Of a stretch of DNA of 64,000 bases, positions 18,602 to 28,334 are shown in pieces. Position 1 is the stretch's first letter. Each line of letters opens with the position of its first letter. This DNA comes from Litorilituus lipolyticus (GTDB lineage Bacteria > Pseudomonadota > Gammaproteobacteria > Enterobacterales > Alteromonadaceae): positions 1 to 64,000 of the forward strand of contig NZ_SAWY01000013.1 in NCBI RefSeq assembly GCF_006439335.1, in the 5' to 3' direction. Below the pieces are notes generated by a model. It saw only the letters and a program-made list of their open reading frames with translations, did no database searches and was not told where the DNA came from. The translations under genes and the position numbers were made by a program.

Positions 18602-18871
18602 CAACTTGGGCGTGTTGATCTTTGCTGTAGGCTTTTGCTGCAGAATATTTGATATTTATGCAAAGGAGAGTCTATGTAAAGTGGTTATTCCCCATAAATA
18701 GGCGATAACGCCGTAGAAATTTCAGATGAACGCTGTCCGTGGGATTCGTTTAAACGTGATTCACTCTTTGTTGTAGCTCATTTATATAGAAAAGCTATAT
18801 TTCAATCGTTACGCCTTGATTAAATCACGTTTAATTCGCACAAAACTTGTATCACAAAATCAAACACGCTC
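18602..18871. repeat. Inverted-repeat-bounded non-coding element (possible MITE or IS remnant)
   Basis: The ~370 bases between the small protein and ggt hold no gene. They are bracketed by imperfect inverted ends: GCGTGTTGATCTTTG at 18610-18624, and GCGTGTTTGATTTTGTG on the opposite strand at 18853-18869. A ~270-bp non-coding segment with inverted ends is the shape of a miniature transposable element or the relic of an insertion sequence. No transposase coding is seen and only one copy lies in this window, so mobility is inference. Confidence 0.4.
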
Positions 18872-18877
18872 TAATAA

Positions 18878-20644
18878 TTATTTAGCTAACACTAATCCTT
18901 CTCTTCTTGGATCGGCCCCGCCAATAAGTTTGCCATTTTTTATTTCTATAGCTTGCAAACCACTATTTAATGATCGAACACTGACTTTATGCCCTTTTGC
19001 TTCAAGTTTTGGTTTTAAGCTTTCAATCGCCGTTCCTTGCTCTAACGTAGTCAGGCGATTCCTGTTGGTTACTTTGGGTAGATTTATTGCTTCTTGTACG
19101 TTTAAATCCCAATCTAAAACACCAATCAAGGTTTGTGCTACATAATTAATTATGCGACTACCGCCCGGAGAGCCTATAACTAGTTTAAGACTATTATCAT
19201 CATTAAAAACCATTATAGGTGCCATGGAGCTACGTGGTCTTTTACCTGCTTCAACTCGGTTGGCAACTAGCTTACCTTGACGTTTTGGAGATAAAGAAAA
19301 ATCAGTTAATTGATTATTGAGAATAAAACCTTCAACCATTAAAGCTGAGCCAAAGCCGTTTTCAATACTCGATGTCATCGACACAGCATTACCGTCACTA
19401 TCTACCACACTTAAATGACTGGTTGATGGCCTTTCAATAGCATCATCATTTGCCAATAGTGAAGCATTTAATGGCTTACCTGCACTTGCTTTTCCCATAT
19501 CCTTTTTAATATTTATAAGCTTGGCTCTGCTGGCTAAGTAGTCATCATCAATCAAACCTTGCACAGGTACAGAAACAAAGTCGGTGTCAGCAACATATTT
19601 ATCTCTATCAGCAAACGCTAAACGAAAGCTTTGTGTTAATAAATGTACCGCCGATAATGAATTCACTTCATATTGCGACATATTAAAACTCTCTAGTTGT
19701 GCCAGTATTTGAATAACACTGATCCCACCAGAGCTTGGTGGTGCCATACCACACACCTTAAACTGGTGATATTGCCCACATACAGCATCACGTTGCTTGG
19801 CTTGATAATTCTTCATATCATCCAGCGATAATAAGCCAGGTGCTATGCTTGATTTTTGCACTTTATCGACAATTTTCTTAGCCAGCCACCCCCGATAAAA
19901 AACTTCTACCCCATCGTTAGCAATACTTTTTAATGACTTCGCTAATTTAGGGTTCTTTAAAATATCACCCGCTTTTACCGATTGGCCATTAGGAAAAAAG
20001 TATTGATTTATTTCAGGTAACGAATGAATACCAGGGTTGTAACCTAACGCTAAAAGCTTTTCTAGGCGAGCAGAGACTACAAAGCCATTTTCAGCTAAAT
20101 CAATAGCCGCAGTAAAAAGTGTTTTCCAAGGAAGTTTGCCATATTTATCATGGGCTTTTTTCATCGCTAACAACACCCCAGGCACCCCAACTGATTTACC
20201 GCCAACTACAGCTTCTATCCATCTCAGAGGTTTACCATTTTCAGCTAAAAATAAATCACTACTCGCAAGTTTTGGCGCAGTTTCTCGGCCATCGAATGTT
20301 GTTAAATGTTGATTTTTTTCATGCCAGTGCAACATAAATGCGCCACCGCCTATACCAGAAGATTGCGGTTCAACCAGTGTTAATACTAATTGGGCAGCAA
20401 TAACAGCATCAACGGCACTACCACCTTGATTTAGAATATCAAAGCCCGCTTGTGAAGCATAAGGATTAGCTACAGCAATCATAAACTCATCACCAGTTAC
20501 GGCTTTTTTACGAATGTAGCCAGTAGCGGCTTCTGGCTCTCTAACTTCTTGTTTAACAGGATTATTTGTTAATGGCTGTGCGACCAAATCACCTTGATAG
20601 ACAAACAGTAGCGATACAACAATATGACTTACAACTTTTAGCAT
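18878..20644 (-). CDS. ggt: Gamma-glutamyltransferase
   Basis: 588 residues. A periplasmic Ntn-hydrolase that cleaves or transfers the gamma-glutamyl group of glutathione. A signal peptide occupies about residues 1-22. The autocatalytic cleavage/nucleophile Thr is T408 in STSHLSVVD; it corresponds to the E. coli TTHYSVVD site with the second Thr changed to Ser. Substrate-binding motifs include SSGIGGGAF near residue 95, APPSSGG near 301 and, in the small subunit, GSPGGSRIIN. It appears monocistronic, ending at the edge of the inverted-repeat element. Confidence 0.93.
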   Translation of the reverse strand: MLKVVSHIVVSLLFVYQGDLVAQPLTNNPVKQEVREPEAATGYIRKKAVTGDEFMIAVANPYASQAGFDILNQGGSAVDAVIAAQLVLTLVEPQSSGIGGGAFMLHWHEKNQHLTTFDGRETAPKLASSDLFLAENGKPLRWIEAVVGGKSVGVPGVLLAMKKAHDKYGKLPWKTLFTAAIDLAENGFVVSARLEKLLALGYNPGIHSLPEINQYFFPNGQSVKAGDILKNPKLAKSLKSIANDGVEVFYRGWLAKKIVDKVQKSSIAPGLLSLDDMKNYQAKQRDAVCGQYHQFKVCGMAPPSSGGISVIQILAQLESFNMSQYEVNSLSAVHLLTQSFRLAFADRDKYVADTDFVSVPVQGLIDDDYLASRAKLINIKKDMGKASAGKPLNASLLANDDAIERPSTSHLSVVDSDGNAVSMTSSIENGFGSALMVEGFILNNQLTDFSLSPKRQGKLVANRVEAGKRPRSSMAPIMVFNDDNSLKLVIGSPGGSRIINYVAQTLIGVLDWDLNVQEAINLPKVTNRNRLTTLEQGTAIESLKPKLEAKGHKVSVRSLNSGLQAIEIKNGKLIGGADPRREGLVLAK

Positions 20645-20665
20645 AAACTAACCCTAATAAATGCG

Positions 20666-21307
20666 TTATGACTGATGTGCTTTAGGCACAAAGGATAATT
20701 GAAAATGGTTAAATTCATCAAATTTATCAAGTAACTTTTGATATTGACTCGACTCTATTACACTCATTTCTTTTTTTGTTGATACTTCATGCTCTTCAAG
20801 CAACGCAAGTGCAAAGCAACACGCCTCTAAGCTAGAAAGTGCATTATTTTTTGCGACCTTCCTGATGATGTATTTACCTGAAGAAGCGAGTGCTTCAGGT
20901 AGTTGCAAGCGAGGTAATTGCTGTAACGTTTGATTTAATTGCAACATACGGTAGACTTTTTTCCATGTACCATCGAGTATCACCATACATAAAGGTTTAT
21001 CACTTTCATTTGATTTAGTTAGCGGTTCTACTGAAAGTGTTTCTACTTGCTCTCCAGGATAGAGTAAGAAGCAATGGAAGCGCTTAAGTACAGCCAAAAA
21101 CGCTTCATTTTCAGTGAAGCTTTCTCCGACTATGGTTTGACACTGATTTAAAGAGCTTGATAATAAGGTCACAGTGCCCTTCGTTTGTTTCTCTTCACTT
21201 GGGTGTTGCAAAATAACAACATGAATTTTGTTGTTTAACGGCGTAATAAACTGGCAAATACAAGCTTTACTTGGCCGTAAACAGTGCTGACAAATAGCTC
21301 GAGTCAT
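20666..21307 (-). CDS. tapT: DTW-domain tRNA-uridine aminocarboxypropyltransferase
   Basis: 213 residues. DTW enzymes such as E. coli TapT (YfiP) transfer an aminocarboxypropyl group from SAM to U47 of tRNA, forming acp3U. The N-terminal Cys cluster (CQHCLRPSKACICQ) is the family's zinc-type motif, and DGTWKKVYRM carries the DTW-type signature; the closing CCFAL block is also typical. It lies 21 bases upstream of ggt on the same strand and diverges from the rhombosortase gene. Confidence 0.88.
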   Translation of the reverse strand: MTRAICQHCLRPSKACICQFITPLNNKIHVVILQHPSEEKQTKGTVTLLSSSLNQCQTIVGESFTENEAFLAVLKRFHCFLLYPGEQVETLSVEPLTKSNESDKPLCMVILDGTWKKVYRMLQLNQTLQQLPRLQLPEALASSGKYIIRKVAKNNALSSLEACCFALALLEEHEVSTKKEMSVIESSQYQKLLDKFDEFNHFQLSFVPKAHQS

Positions 21308-21382
21308 AGAAAATCAAAAAAGAATAAAAAAGTCATTGTATACTGTGTCGCTCAAATACAAAAAATAAAAATTATCCTAATT

Positions 21383-21979
21383 ATGAAAATAGCGCTAAAA
21401 AACATCCCACTTTCTTTTCATCAATATGCCATTGTGCTTGTTATTGCTCTACTTTCCATAACCGCTTTTCTATTCGATGAACTATTAAGCGGTAATTTAA
21501 TCTTCCATCGCCAAGCCATAATATCTGGCGAGTATTGGCGTTTACTTACCGGCCATATATTTCACACTAATGGCTTTCACCTTATGCTCAATTTGTCAGC
21601 TATGTGTTTACTTTGGTTTATTCATGGGCACTTTTACAACTTAAAAAACTACAGTGTGCTGTTACTTTTCACAGCGCTTTGCACAAGTTTAGCCTTACTA
21701 TATTTATCGCCAGATATCATTCAATACGTTGGTTTATCAGGCGTGTTACATGGTGTCTTTGTTTGGGGAGCCGTTATGGATATTTATGAAAAAGAGAAAA
21801 CCGGCTACCTACTCTTTATTGGTGTGTGGCTTAAAATTGCCCATGAACAAATTTATGGCGCGAGTGAAGAGGTTTCTTCCTTGATTAATGCCAGCGTGGC
21901 CATTGATGCGCATTTATGGGGGGCAATATTCGGATTAGTATTTGCCTTATATACTGTTGTACAAAAGAAAAACAAATAA
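21383..21979 (+). CDS. rrtA: Rhombosortase (rhomboid-family intramembrane serine protease)
   Basis: 198 residues with about six transmembrane helices. Rhombosortases cleave the GlyGly-CTERM tail of surface and secreted proteins. The catalytic Ser lies in GLSGVLHG and the His in the last helix (DAHLWGAIFG). The upstream TGHIFHTNGFHLMLNLSAM block is the rhomboid HxxxN region. A longer frame opens at 21284 and overlaps tapT, but ATG 21383 begins right before the first helix and is the better start. The only candidate substrate seen is the decayed tail at 13195-13716. Confidence 0.82.
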   Translation: MKIALKNIPLSFHQYAIVLVIALLSITAFLFDELLSGNLIFHRQAIISGEYWRLLTGHIFHTNGFHLMLNLSAMCLLWFIHGHFYNLKNYSVLLLFTALCTSLALLYLSPDIIQYVGLSGVLHGVFVWGAVMDIYEKEKTGYLLFIGVWLKIAHEQIYGASEEVSSLINASVAIDAHLWGAIFGLVFALYTVVQKKNK

Positions 21980-21980
21980 A

Positions 21981-22014
21981 AAAGCGAATGGTTTAGAGAT
22001 AAACCATTCGCTTT
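21981..22014 (-). terminator. Bidirectional terminator between rrtA and the S9 peptidase
   Basis: Perfect 14-bp stem AAAGCGAATGGTTT (21981-21994) / AAACCATTCGCTTT (22001-22014) with a 6-base loop. On the minus strand it is followed by TTTTTTATTTG, so it best serves the S9 peptidase transcript; on the plus strand the T tract is weak. Confidence 0.88.
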
Positions 22015-22038
22015 CACTATTTTAACCTCAATTAGATG

Positions 22039-24567
22039 TTATAGCGTCGTTTCAAATAATTTATAGATCCTTCTATATTCATCTAACCATGAACTTGGCT
22101 GTACAAAACCATGAGGCTCTACTGGATAAATTGCCGTTTCAAAATCTTGTTTCTCTAACTCAATCAACCTTTGAACTAGGCGTACGCTGTCTTCAAAAAA
22201 CACGTTATCATCAACCATAGGAGCATTAATAAGTAATGGTTTAGCTAAACCTTCAGCAAAGTAAATGGGAGAACTGCGCTCATAAGCAATCGCATCATCT
22301 TTTGGAGTGTTTAAAATATTCGATGTATAGCCATGATTATAATAAGCCCAGTCTGACACTAATCGTAAGGCAGAACCTGAGGCAAATAACTCAGGTTGAG
22401 TGAACATTGACATTAAGGTTAAAAACCCGCCATATGAACCGCCATATGTACCGATTCGTTCTGGTGCGACATTAGCATTTTCAATTAACCAGTTTACACC
22501 ATCTTGCATATCTTCTACTTCAACACTGCCCATATGGCGGTATATGGCAGTTCGCCAATCTCGGCCATAGCCTTTTGATGCGCGATAGTCCATATCAATA
22601 ACCACATAACCTTGCTGTACTAGCATTGAATGGAACATGAATTCTCTGAAATATCCTGACCAACCCAAATGAGAGTTTTGTAAATACCCTGCTCCATGAC
22701 TAAACATTACTGCTTTGTTCTTATTTTTCTTCAGATCATAATTCTCTGGTAAATAGACCTTGGAATAAATTGGCATATTCTGATTACTTGATGGAATTGC
22801 CACAACATTGGGTGCAGACCATGGCATAGCTAAAAACTCATCAGAAACAGTAAAAGTAATACGCTTTGCCTCATTCCTTTCATTTAAATCAATAACATAA
22901 AGCTCTGGTGGCATAGTCACTGTAGAGTGTTCAATAAGCAACTTAGATTCATCAGGACTTAGCTGGTAATCATTCATACCACCTAAGTTAGTTAATGCTG
23001 TTAATTGTTTACTTAAATCAACTTGGTATATTTCATAAATACCGGGGTGTTTTTTATTGGCCTTAAAAGTAAAACGATTATGTAAACTTGAGAAATGAAC
23101 GTTACTCACTTCAAATGAACCTGAAGTAAGTTGCTGGGCTTTACCTGATAATTTTTTAATATATAAGTGAGAGTAACCTGACTGCTCAGACAAAAAATAT
23201 AAATCAAACTTGTCGTTATTGTTCATCCAACCAAATTCATTGAAACTCCAGTTTATCCAAGCATCATCATGTAATTTATGCTGAGTAACTAAGCGATTAG
23301 TTTTAAAGTCAACAGTAGAAAGCCATCGTGTTTTGTTGTCCCATGCCTCTAGCATTAAAGCGACTTCTGTACCATCAGCAGACCACTTAACCGCATTACG
23401 CATTTGTAATAGGTGAATTTTTCTCGGTTGCTTCTCAGTCTTATATTTCAAGCCTTTTCTTTCATGATTTTCACGTTTTACATTGGCTAAAACGTCAGTA
23501 TCATAATCAGGCAAGTCTTTGTAAGAAAGTGAACTTTTCTTTCCTGAAACTAAGTCAATAACCCATAGTTGCTCTTCATACTTTCGGTTATTAGCAACCC
23601 TCGCTCTCACCTTTTCAGCAGCAATATCACCCGTTGCAGTGATGTAATTCGGCATAATGTCAGTTGCTGCACGACTTGGCTTATTATCAGTGATACTAAT
23701 AAATAACTTATCACCACGAGGAGATAAGCTTGCATGCCTTATGCGTTTATCTTTGCCTAAATAAAACTTTGTATCAGACACAGCATTATTCTGCTCAATG
23801 ATGCGTTGTTTTTTTTCTGTTTTTAATTTCTTATTTCTATGCTCAAGAGCAATATAGTCAATCAGCTTATGTTGCTCTTTTGCTAAATAGGTAGCGGGCT
23901 CTTTAACTAATGTTTTTTCATCTTTTAACACTAAACTCGCCAACTCAGTAACTCGTCCATTTGTGAGATTATGACTATAAAACACATCGGCTATTCGATA
24001 AGCAACTTCACCATTAAGTAGGAATATCGCTGCACTGGCCCTTGATGAAGTACTGGTCAATTGTATGACTTGGCCTGTCGCGATATTTTTTACAAACACA
24101 TCGCCCTGAAAAGTATAAACTTTGTGGCTACCTGTTTGATTCAATTGCGCATATTTATCGTCTACATGATGAAGATCAGCCAAAGCAACTAAAGTATTAC
24201 GTTGCTGGGTTTGTTCGTTATTATCTCTGGCTAATAAATTAATTTTATGTAAATCTCTTAGCGGATTTCCTGGCTGCTTTTGCTTATAAAGTACTGTGTG
24301 ATTATCATCACCCCAGTACCATGACTCTGGTGAACGTCCCATCCAATCTGGGTCGGCCATAATTTGTTCTAAGGTAATTTTGTGTTGTGCAATTTTGTCT
24401 TGCTTAGTTAACTGCTGCTCTGTTGTTAACACTGCTTGCATGTTATGAGTAGGCTCTGCATTAACAACAGCCATATCTTTTGCTGTCATCGCTTCATTAT
24501 TAACTTGTTGAGCTGTACAAGCCGTCAAGGTAATACTCAGAGCAATAGATAGAATTTTTAATTTCAT
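22039..24567 (-). CDS. S9 family peptidase (prolyl oligopeptidase/DPP IV type) lipoprotein
   Basis: 842 residues from ATG 24567. The signal peptide ends in lipobox LTAC, so the protein is membrane-anchored on the periplasmic side. A long beta-propeller-like region (about 70-580) precedes the alpha/beta-hydrolase domain. The nucleophile Ser is in GTYGGSYGG (about residue 711), the acid in MVDDNV and the His in VEPHGF; their spacing matches dipeptidyl peptidase IV-type enzymes. The usual His-Gly before the acid motif is Asn-Ala here. It presumably releases dipeptides or short peptides for nutrition. A longer start at 24585 would disrupt the signal. Confidence 0.88.
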   Translation of the reverse strand: MKLKILSIALSITLTACTAQQVNNEAMTAKDMAVVNAEPTHNMQAVLTTEQQLTKQDKIAQHKITLEQIMADPDWMGRSPESWYWGDDNHTVLYKQKQPGNPLRDLHKINLLARDNNEQTQQRNTLVALADLHHVDDKYAQLNQTGSHKVYTFQGDVFVKNIATGQVIQLTSTSSRASAAIFLLNGEVAYRIADVFYSHNLTNGRVTELASLVLKDEKTLVKEPATYLAKEQHKLIDYIALEHRNKKLKTEKKQRIIEQNNAVSDTKFYLGKDKRIRHASLSPRGDKLFISITDNKPSRAATDIMPNYITATGDIAAEKVRARVANNRKYEEQLWVIDLVSGKKSSLSYKDLPDYDTDVLANVKRENHERKGLKYKTEKQPRKIHLLQMRNAVKWSADGTEVALMLEAWDNKTRWLSTVDFKTNRLVTQHKLHDDAWINWSFNEFGWMNNNDKFDLYFLSEQSGYSHLYIKKLSGKAQQLTSGSFEVSNVHFSSLHNRFTFKANKKHPGIYEIYQVDLSKQLTALTNLGGMNDYQLSPDESKLLIEHSTVTMPPELYVIDLNERNEAKRITFTVSDEFLAMPWSAPNVVAIPSSNQNMPIYSKVYLPENYDLKKNKNKAVMFSHGAGYLQNSHLGWSGYFREFMFHSMLVQQGYVVIDMDYRASKGYGRDWRTAIYRHMGSVEVEDMQDGVNWLIENANVAPERIGTYGGSYGGFLTLMSMFTQPELFASGSALRLVSDWAYYNHGYTSNILNTPKDDAIAYERSSPIYFAEGLAKPLLINAPMVDDNVFFEDSVRLVQRLIELEKQDFETAIYPVEPHGFVQPSSWLDEYRRIYKLFETTL

Positions 24568-24719
24568 AATAAAAGTACTTATCAATAAACAAGGGGTAAT
24601 AAAGTTGTCTTAGCCTAAAAGAAAACCGTGCAAATGTATAAAAGAAAGCGACCAATGGCTTTTTATATAGGGTAAACTAATACCTCAATGACAATGCATT
24701 AAATTTATAGGCAGTTACC

Positions 24720-25250
24720 ATGTTATGTCCTTGCGGCTCCAAGCAAACTTATCCCCTTTGTTGTGCAAAATATATTGAAAAATTTGCTGAAAATAAGTCA
24801 ATGTTGCCTGAGTTACCCGAACACCTCATGCGCTCACGTTTTACTGCTTATGCATTAAATGATGCTCCGTATATTTTTGCTACGTACGCAAAAGAATCTC
24901 AAAGCCAGCACAGCCTCCAAGACATAAGTGAATGGTCATCACAATGTAAATGGTTAGAGCTTACTGTTCATGATGCCTCCATTATTGAAATTGACAAGCA
25001 GGAAATTCACTCTGTCGAATTTTCAGCATTCTATATTCATAATGACACTGTTAATGTGATGAGAGAGAAATCTCGATTCATCAAAGAAATAGACAATAAT
25101 AATCAATTAGCATGGCGCTATTTAGATGGTGACATTTTACAAAATGACGTGATAAAGCAGATCAAGCGAAACGAAACATGTCCTTGTAACAACTACTTTA
25201 ATAAGCAAAATAAAAAAGCAAAGAAGTATAAACACTGCTGTGGAAATTAA
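24720..25250 (+). CDS. ychJ: YchJ family SEC-C metal-binding protein
   Basis: 176 residues with SEC-C-type zinc motifs at both ends: CPCGSKQTYPLCC at residues 3-15, and a C-terminal CPC followed by CCG. Between them is the YchJ/UPF0225 NTF2-like domain (RSRFTAYALND, WRYLDGD). The C-terminal motif has a lysine-rich insertion between the two Cys pairs (KQNKKAKKYK). Function is unknown. It diverges from the S9 peptidase gene. Confidence 0.88.
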   Translation: MLCPCGSKQTYPLCCAKYIEKFAENKSMLPELPEHLMRSRFTAYALNDAPYIFATYAKESQSQHSLQDISEWSSQCKWLELTVHDASIIEIDKQEIHSVEFSAFYIHNDTVNVMREKSRFIKEIDNNNQLAWRYLDGDILQNDVIKQIKRNETCPCNNYFNKQNKKAKKYKHCCGN

Positions 25251-25291
25251 TCACTAAACCTTACATTAATATAATTGAACAATTTGATAAC

Positions 25292-25894
25292 CTAAGCGAC
25301 AAGTGGCGCTTTAGTAATTGAGCTTTCAATATTTTTTAGCCACTCGTTAACTTGCATTGATAAAGGCTTAGATAAGGGTTTATACAACGCTTTATGTTGC
25401 TCAGAACTTTGAGCAGCTTCCGCACTTTGTTCCTCGTGACGTAATTGACAAGCGATACTTGTATTACTCATGACTTGAGTTGGGACATGCTTAACATCGT
25501 CTCTAAAAGCAAGTGCATTAGGTTTCAGTGCATTAAGTAATCGAATGGTAACAAACTCATCAGCAGCAGATTGCCCCTGATTAAATCCTGCAACCTCCTC
25601 CATATTTCTTAACGCTAGAGGTCTTTCATTGGGTAAAGAGAAAAGCTTTCTTAATGATTCATTACTGACTGTAGAATTATAGTTCTTGTCTGATTGGGGT
25701 AAGCTAAATTGACTGTGTTCTCTCACATCATCAGCCAACATTGACAGCATCAGAGAAAAGTCTGCACGTCGTGCTTGATGAATGCTATCGCCAAGTTGTC
25801 CGCCGAGTTGTAACTCGTGGAGCAAAAACTGCTTTTTAAGCGCAGCCTGCTTTTGTTCTACTTGTGAATTTGATGACGTATTAAACTCAGACAA
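25292..25894 (-). CDS. VC2046/SO_2500-like conserved protein
   Basis: 200 residues, no signal peptide or membrane helix. The block LHELQLGGQLGDSIHQARRADFSLMLSML resembles the VC2046/SO_2500 family of uncharacterised gammaproteobacterial proteins, but I hold that only from memory. Residues 150-175 are rich in Gln, Glu and Ser. It lies alone between ychJ (convergent) and the two-component system upstream on the same strand, 122 bases away. Function unknown. Confidence 0.5.
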   Translation of the reverse strand: MSEFNTSSNSQVEQKQAALKKQFLLHELQLGGQLGDSIHQARRADFSLMLSMLADDVREHSQFSLPQSDKNYNSTVSNESLRKLFSLPNERPLALRNMEEVAGFNQGQSAADEFVTIRLLNALKPNALAFRDDVKHVPTQVMSNTSIACQLRHEEQSAEAAQSSEQHKALYKPLSKPLSMQVNEWLKNIESSITKAPLVA

Positions 25895-26016
25895 ACGATA
25901 CTCTTATCTACAACTCGAGGTTTATAAATAAGAGTATCGGCTAAACTTTTAAAAGCATTAGCGATTTTTGATAACAAAGATAATAAATTTAAAGTATTCA
26001 GACAGTAGCTTGAAAG

Positions 26017-27333
26017 TTAATTACCTTTAATTGGCCAAGTTAATTTAAATGCCGCGCCGCCTAGTTCACTATCACTGATACTAGCAAAACCTTTATGCCA
26101 TTCCATAATACGTGCCACTATAGCCAAACCTAACCCAAAACCTCCAGTTTCTCGGTTTCTTGATTGGTCGCCACGAGAAAATGCATCAAAGATAACGCTT
26201 TTAAATTCATCAGAGACACCTTCACCGCCATCTTCAACACAAATTGTGCACATACCATCTTTAGTTGATAACGTTATTCGTACTTCACCATTACCATATT
26301 TAATGGCATTACTGATGTAATTATTTAATGCTCTATCAATAAAATGACTATCACATAAAGCATTTAATTTTGGCGACTCATTAACAAAGTTTATTGCGTT
26401 GGCAAACTGATCATGACTCGCTACCTGTGCTTCAATAAGTTCAGTTATATCAGTTCCAACAATATTTAATTGTGGCTTATCGTTATCAAAAGAAGCGTAC
26501 AATAACATTTCATTAATAAGTTCCTCCAACTCCCTTACATCATTAGTAATTTGTTGTTGGTACTTATTTCGTTTTTCAACATCCTTGACATTTTCAAGCA
26601 TTTGCAAAGCAAATTTTGTTCTAGCAAGTGGTGTTCTTAATTCATGAGAAACTGCACTAGTTAATTCTTTATGTGCACCTATTAGGCGTTTAATTCGCAT
26701 AGCCATCATATTAAATGAAGAAATCATTGGAGCAATCATGGTTGATTTTGCTGCAGGTGCGGTTGCATCAAAGTTACCTTGGCCAAAATCTTTAGTCGCC
26801 TTTTTCAGCAATTCTAAATCACGTGACATTGGCCATAACCAAATAAAAATTATCACGCCAAATGATGCAAGAATAATAACTCGATAAGTTGCTTTTACTC
26901 TTGGTCTAGTGGGCATATCAGCTGGACCTAAAGTAATAACAAATTCTGTCCCATCAACTAAATAGTCTAATACCACCATTGAATCATCATAGTAAATATG
27001 AGTGTTGTTATTAATTAATTGATGATGGTTTGTATGGTCAACAGATTTTACTTCATCCAATGTCATAAGTTTTAAAGGTAGTTCATAACGTTCTCCCGCT
27101 TTTTGAACAATTTCCTCCCACTCATCCATTGGATGTTTTTTTACGTAATCCCCAAGAGCAACAAGCATTGTCTTATAACCCGTATATGATTCTACATCTT
27201 GCTCTAAATAAGAGTTCCATACTTCATCAAGTGCCCATGAAAAGACAATAAAAGTTGAAATAATAAAAAAATACAGGTTAAAAAACGAACGGCCCAACAT
27301 GATTAATGCCCTATTCCCAAGCGTCAGGAACAA
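26017..27333 (-). CDS. Sensor histidine kinase, RstB-like
   Basis: 438 residues. Two transmembrane helices (about 12-34 and 150-170) flank a ~115-residue periplasmic sensor region. HAMP follows, then HisKA with the phosphorylated His in AVSHELRTPLARTK, and HATPase_c with N box NYISNAIKYG, G1 EDGGEGV and G2 GGFGLGLAI. It overlaps the response regulator gene by 23 bases. The short N-terminal tail and conserved RTPL context resemble RstB, but the signal is unknown. Confidence 0.85.
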   Translation of the reverse strand: MFLTLGNRALIMLGRSFFNLYFFIISTFIVFSWALDEVWNSYLEQDVESYTGYKTMLVALGDYVKKHPMDEWEEIVQKAGERYELPLKLMTLDEVKSVDHTNHHQLINNNTHIYYDDSMVVLDYLVDGTEFVITLGPADMPTRPRVKATYRVIILASFGVIIFIWLWPMSRDLELLKKATKDFGQGNFDATAPAAKSTMIAPMISSFNMMAMRIKRLIGAHKELTSAVSHELRTPLARTKFALQMLENVKDVEKRNKYQQQITNDVRELEELINEMLLYASFDNDKPQLNIVGTDITELIEAQVASHDQFANAINFVNESPKLNALCDSHFIDRALNNYISNAIKYGNGEVRITLSTKDGMCTICVEDGGEGVSDEFKSVIFDAFSRGDQSRNRETGGFGLGLAIVARIMEWHKGFASISDSELGGAAFKLTWPIKGN

Positions 27334-28027
27334 ATAAGTAACCTTGACCCCAAATAGTTTTAATTCTAAAAGGTGTTTCTGTACTATCTAATAGCTTTTT
27401 ACGAAGTCTTGAAATACGAACATCAACACTCCGATCTAAACCATCATATTCACGACCTATAACGGCTTTATAAATATAATCACGGTTTTGAACTTCGCCT
27501 GCTTTGCTTGCTAATAACCATAACAAATCAAACTCTTGACTAGTTAAATCTATATTTTCATCTTTTAAAGTAACTTTACGTGAAGCTTTATTAATATATA
27601 AACCACCACAAGTAATTTCACCTTTTTCATCACTTTGATTTGGTAATTGGCCACGACGTAATAGCGCATTTATACGAGCCAATAACACTCTCGGCTCAAC
27701 AGGCTTGATAACATAATCATCAGCACCAATTTCTAAACCTAATACTTGGTCAAAATCTGTACTTTTTGCGGTAAGCATTAACACAGGCCCGTTAAATTCA
27801 GGCCTTAAGTCTTTACATACAGCAAAACCATCTTTACCCGGTAACATAATATCTAAAACAATAAGATCAGGATTAAATAGCTTGACTCTTTTAGCTACGG
27901 TATCTCCTCTAAACTCCTGTTTAACGTGAAAACCTTCACTAGTTAAAAAATCAGTGACTAAATCTGATAATTGACGGTCGTCCTCAACCAGTAAGATTTT
28001 TTTTACTGAAGAATTACTATCTGACAT
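27311..28027 (-). CDS. OmpR-family response regulator, RstA-like
   Basis: 238 residues. The receiver domain has acidic residues in LLVEDD, the phosphorylated Asp in DLIVLDIMLPG and Lys in YVIKP. The C-terminal winged helix (about 135-235) has the DLTSQEFDLLWLL and RSVDVRISRLRKKL motifs of OmpR/PhoB DNA-binding domains. It is the first gene of a two-gene operon with its kinase. Confidence 0.88.
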   Translation of the reverse strand: MSDSNSSVKKILLVEDDRQLSDLVTDFLTSEGFHVKQEFRGDTVAKRVKLFNPDLIVLDIMLPGKDGFAVCKDLRPEFNGPVLMLTAKSTDFDQVLGLEIGADDYVIKPVEPRVLLARINALLRRGQLPNQSDEKGEITCGGLYINKASRKVTLKDENIDLTSQEFDLLWLLASKAGEVQNRDYIYKAVIGREYDGLDRSVDVRISRLRKKLLDSTETPFRIKTIWGQGYLFVPDAWE

Positions 28028-28334
28028 GTTACTTTCCTTTATTTAAATGCTCTTTGACAACAATAATTGTGATTTCGAGCTACATTATTTACCTATAGTT
28101 ACTAGCTTAAACAAGTTATATCGGTTAAACAATAACTTCTACTAGCTGTTACGATAAAATTACATTATTTAACAAATGCTTTGCTTTAATCTTCACTTTT
28201 CTTTATTGGTAATTCATAACAGGTAAAAAAGTTTTTCAAAAAACGCTTGCTAGAACGAACATAAATAAGCAAGATCCTTATAAATTTAGTCTGTACTCTT
28301 ACGAGTGTTTAACCTTTCCAAGGCAAAACTTATC

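Noticed and set aside
26017-28027. Assigning the symbols rstA/rstB outright
   Set aside because: The architecture fits, but the periplasmic sensor region is not distinctive enough to prove orthology.
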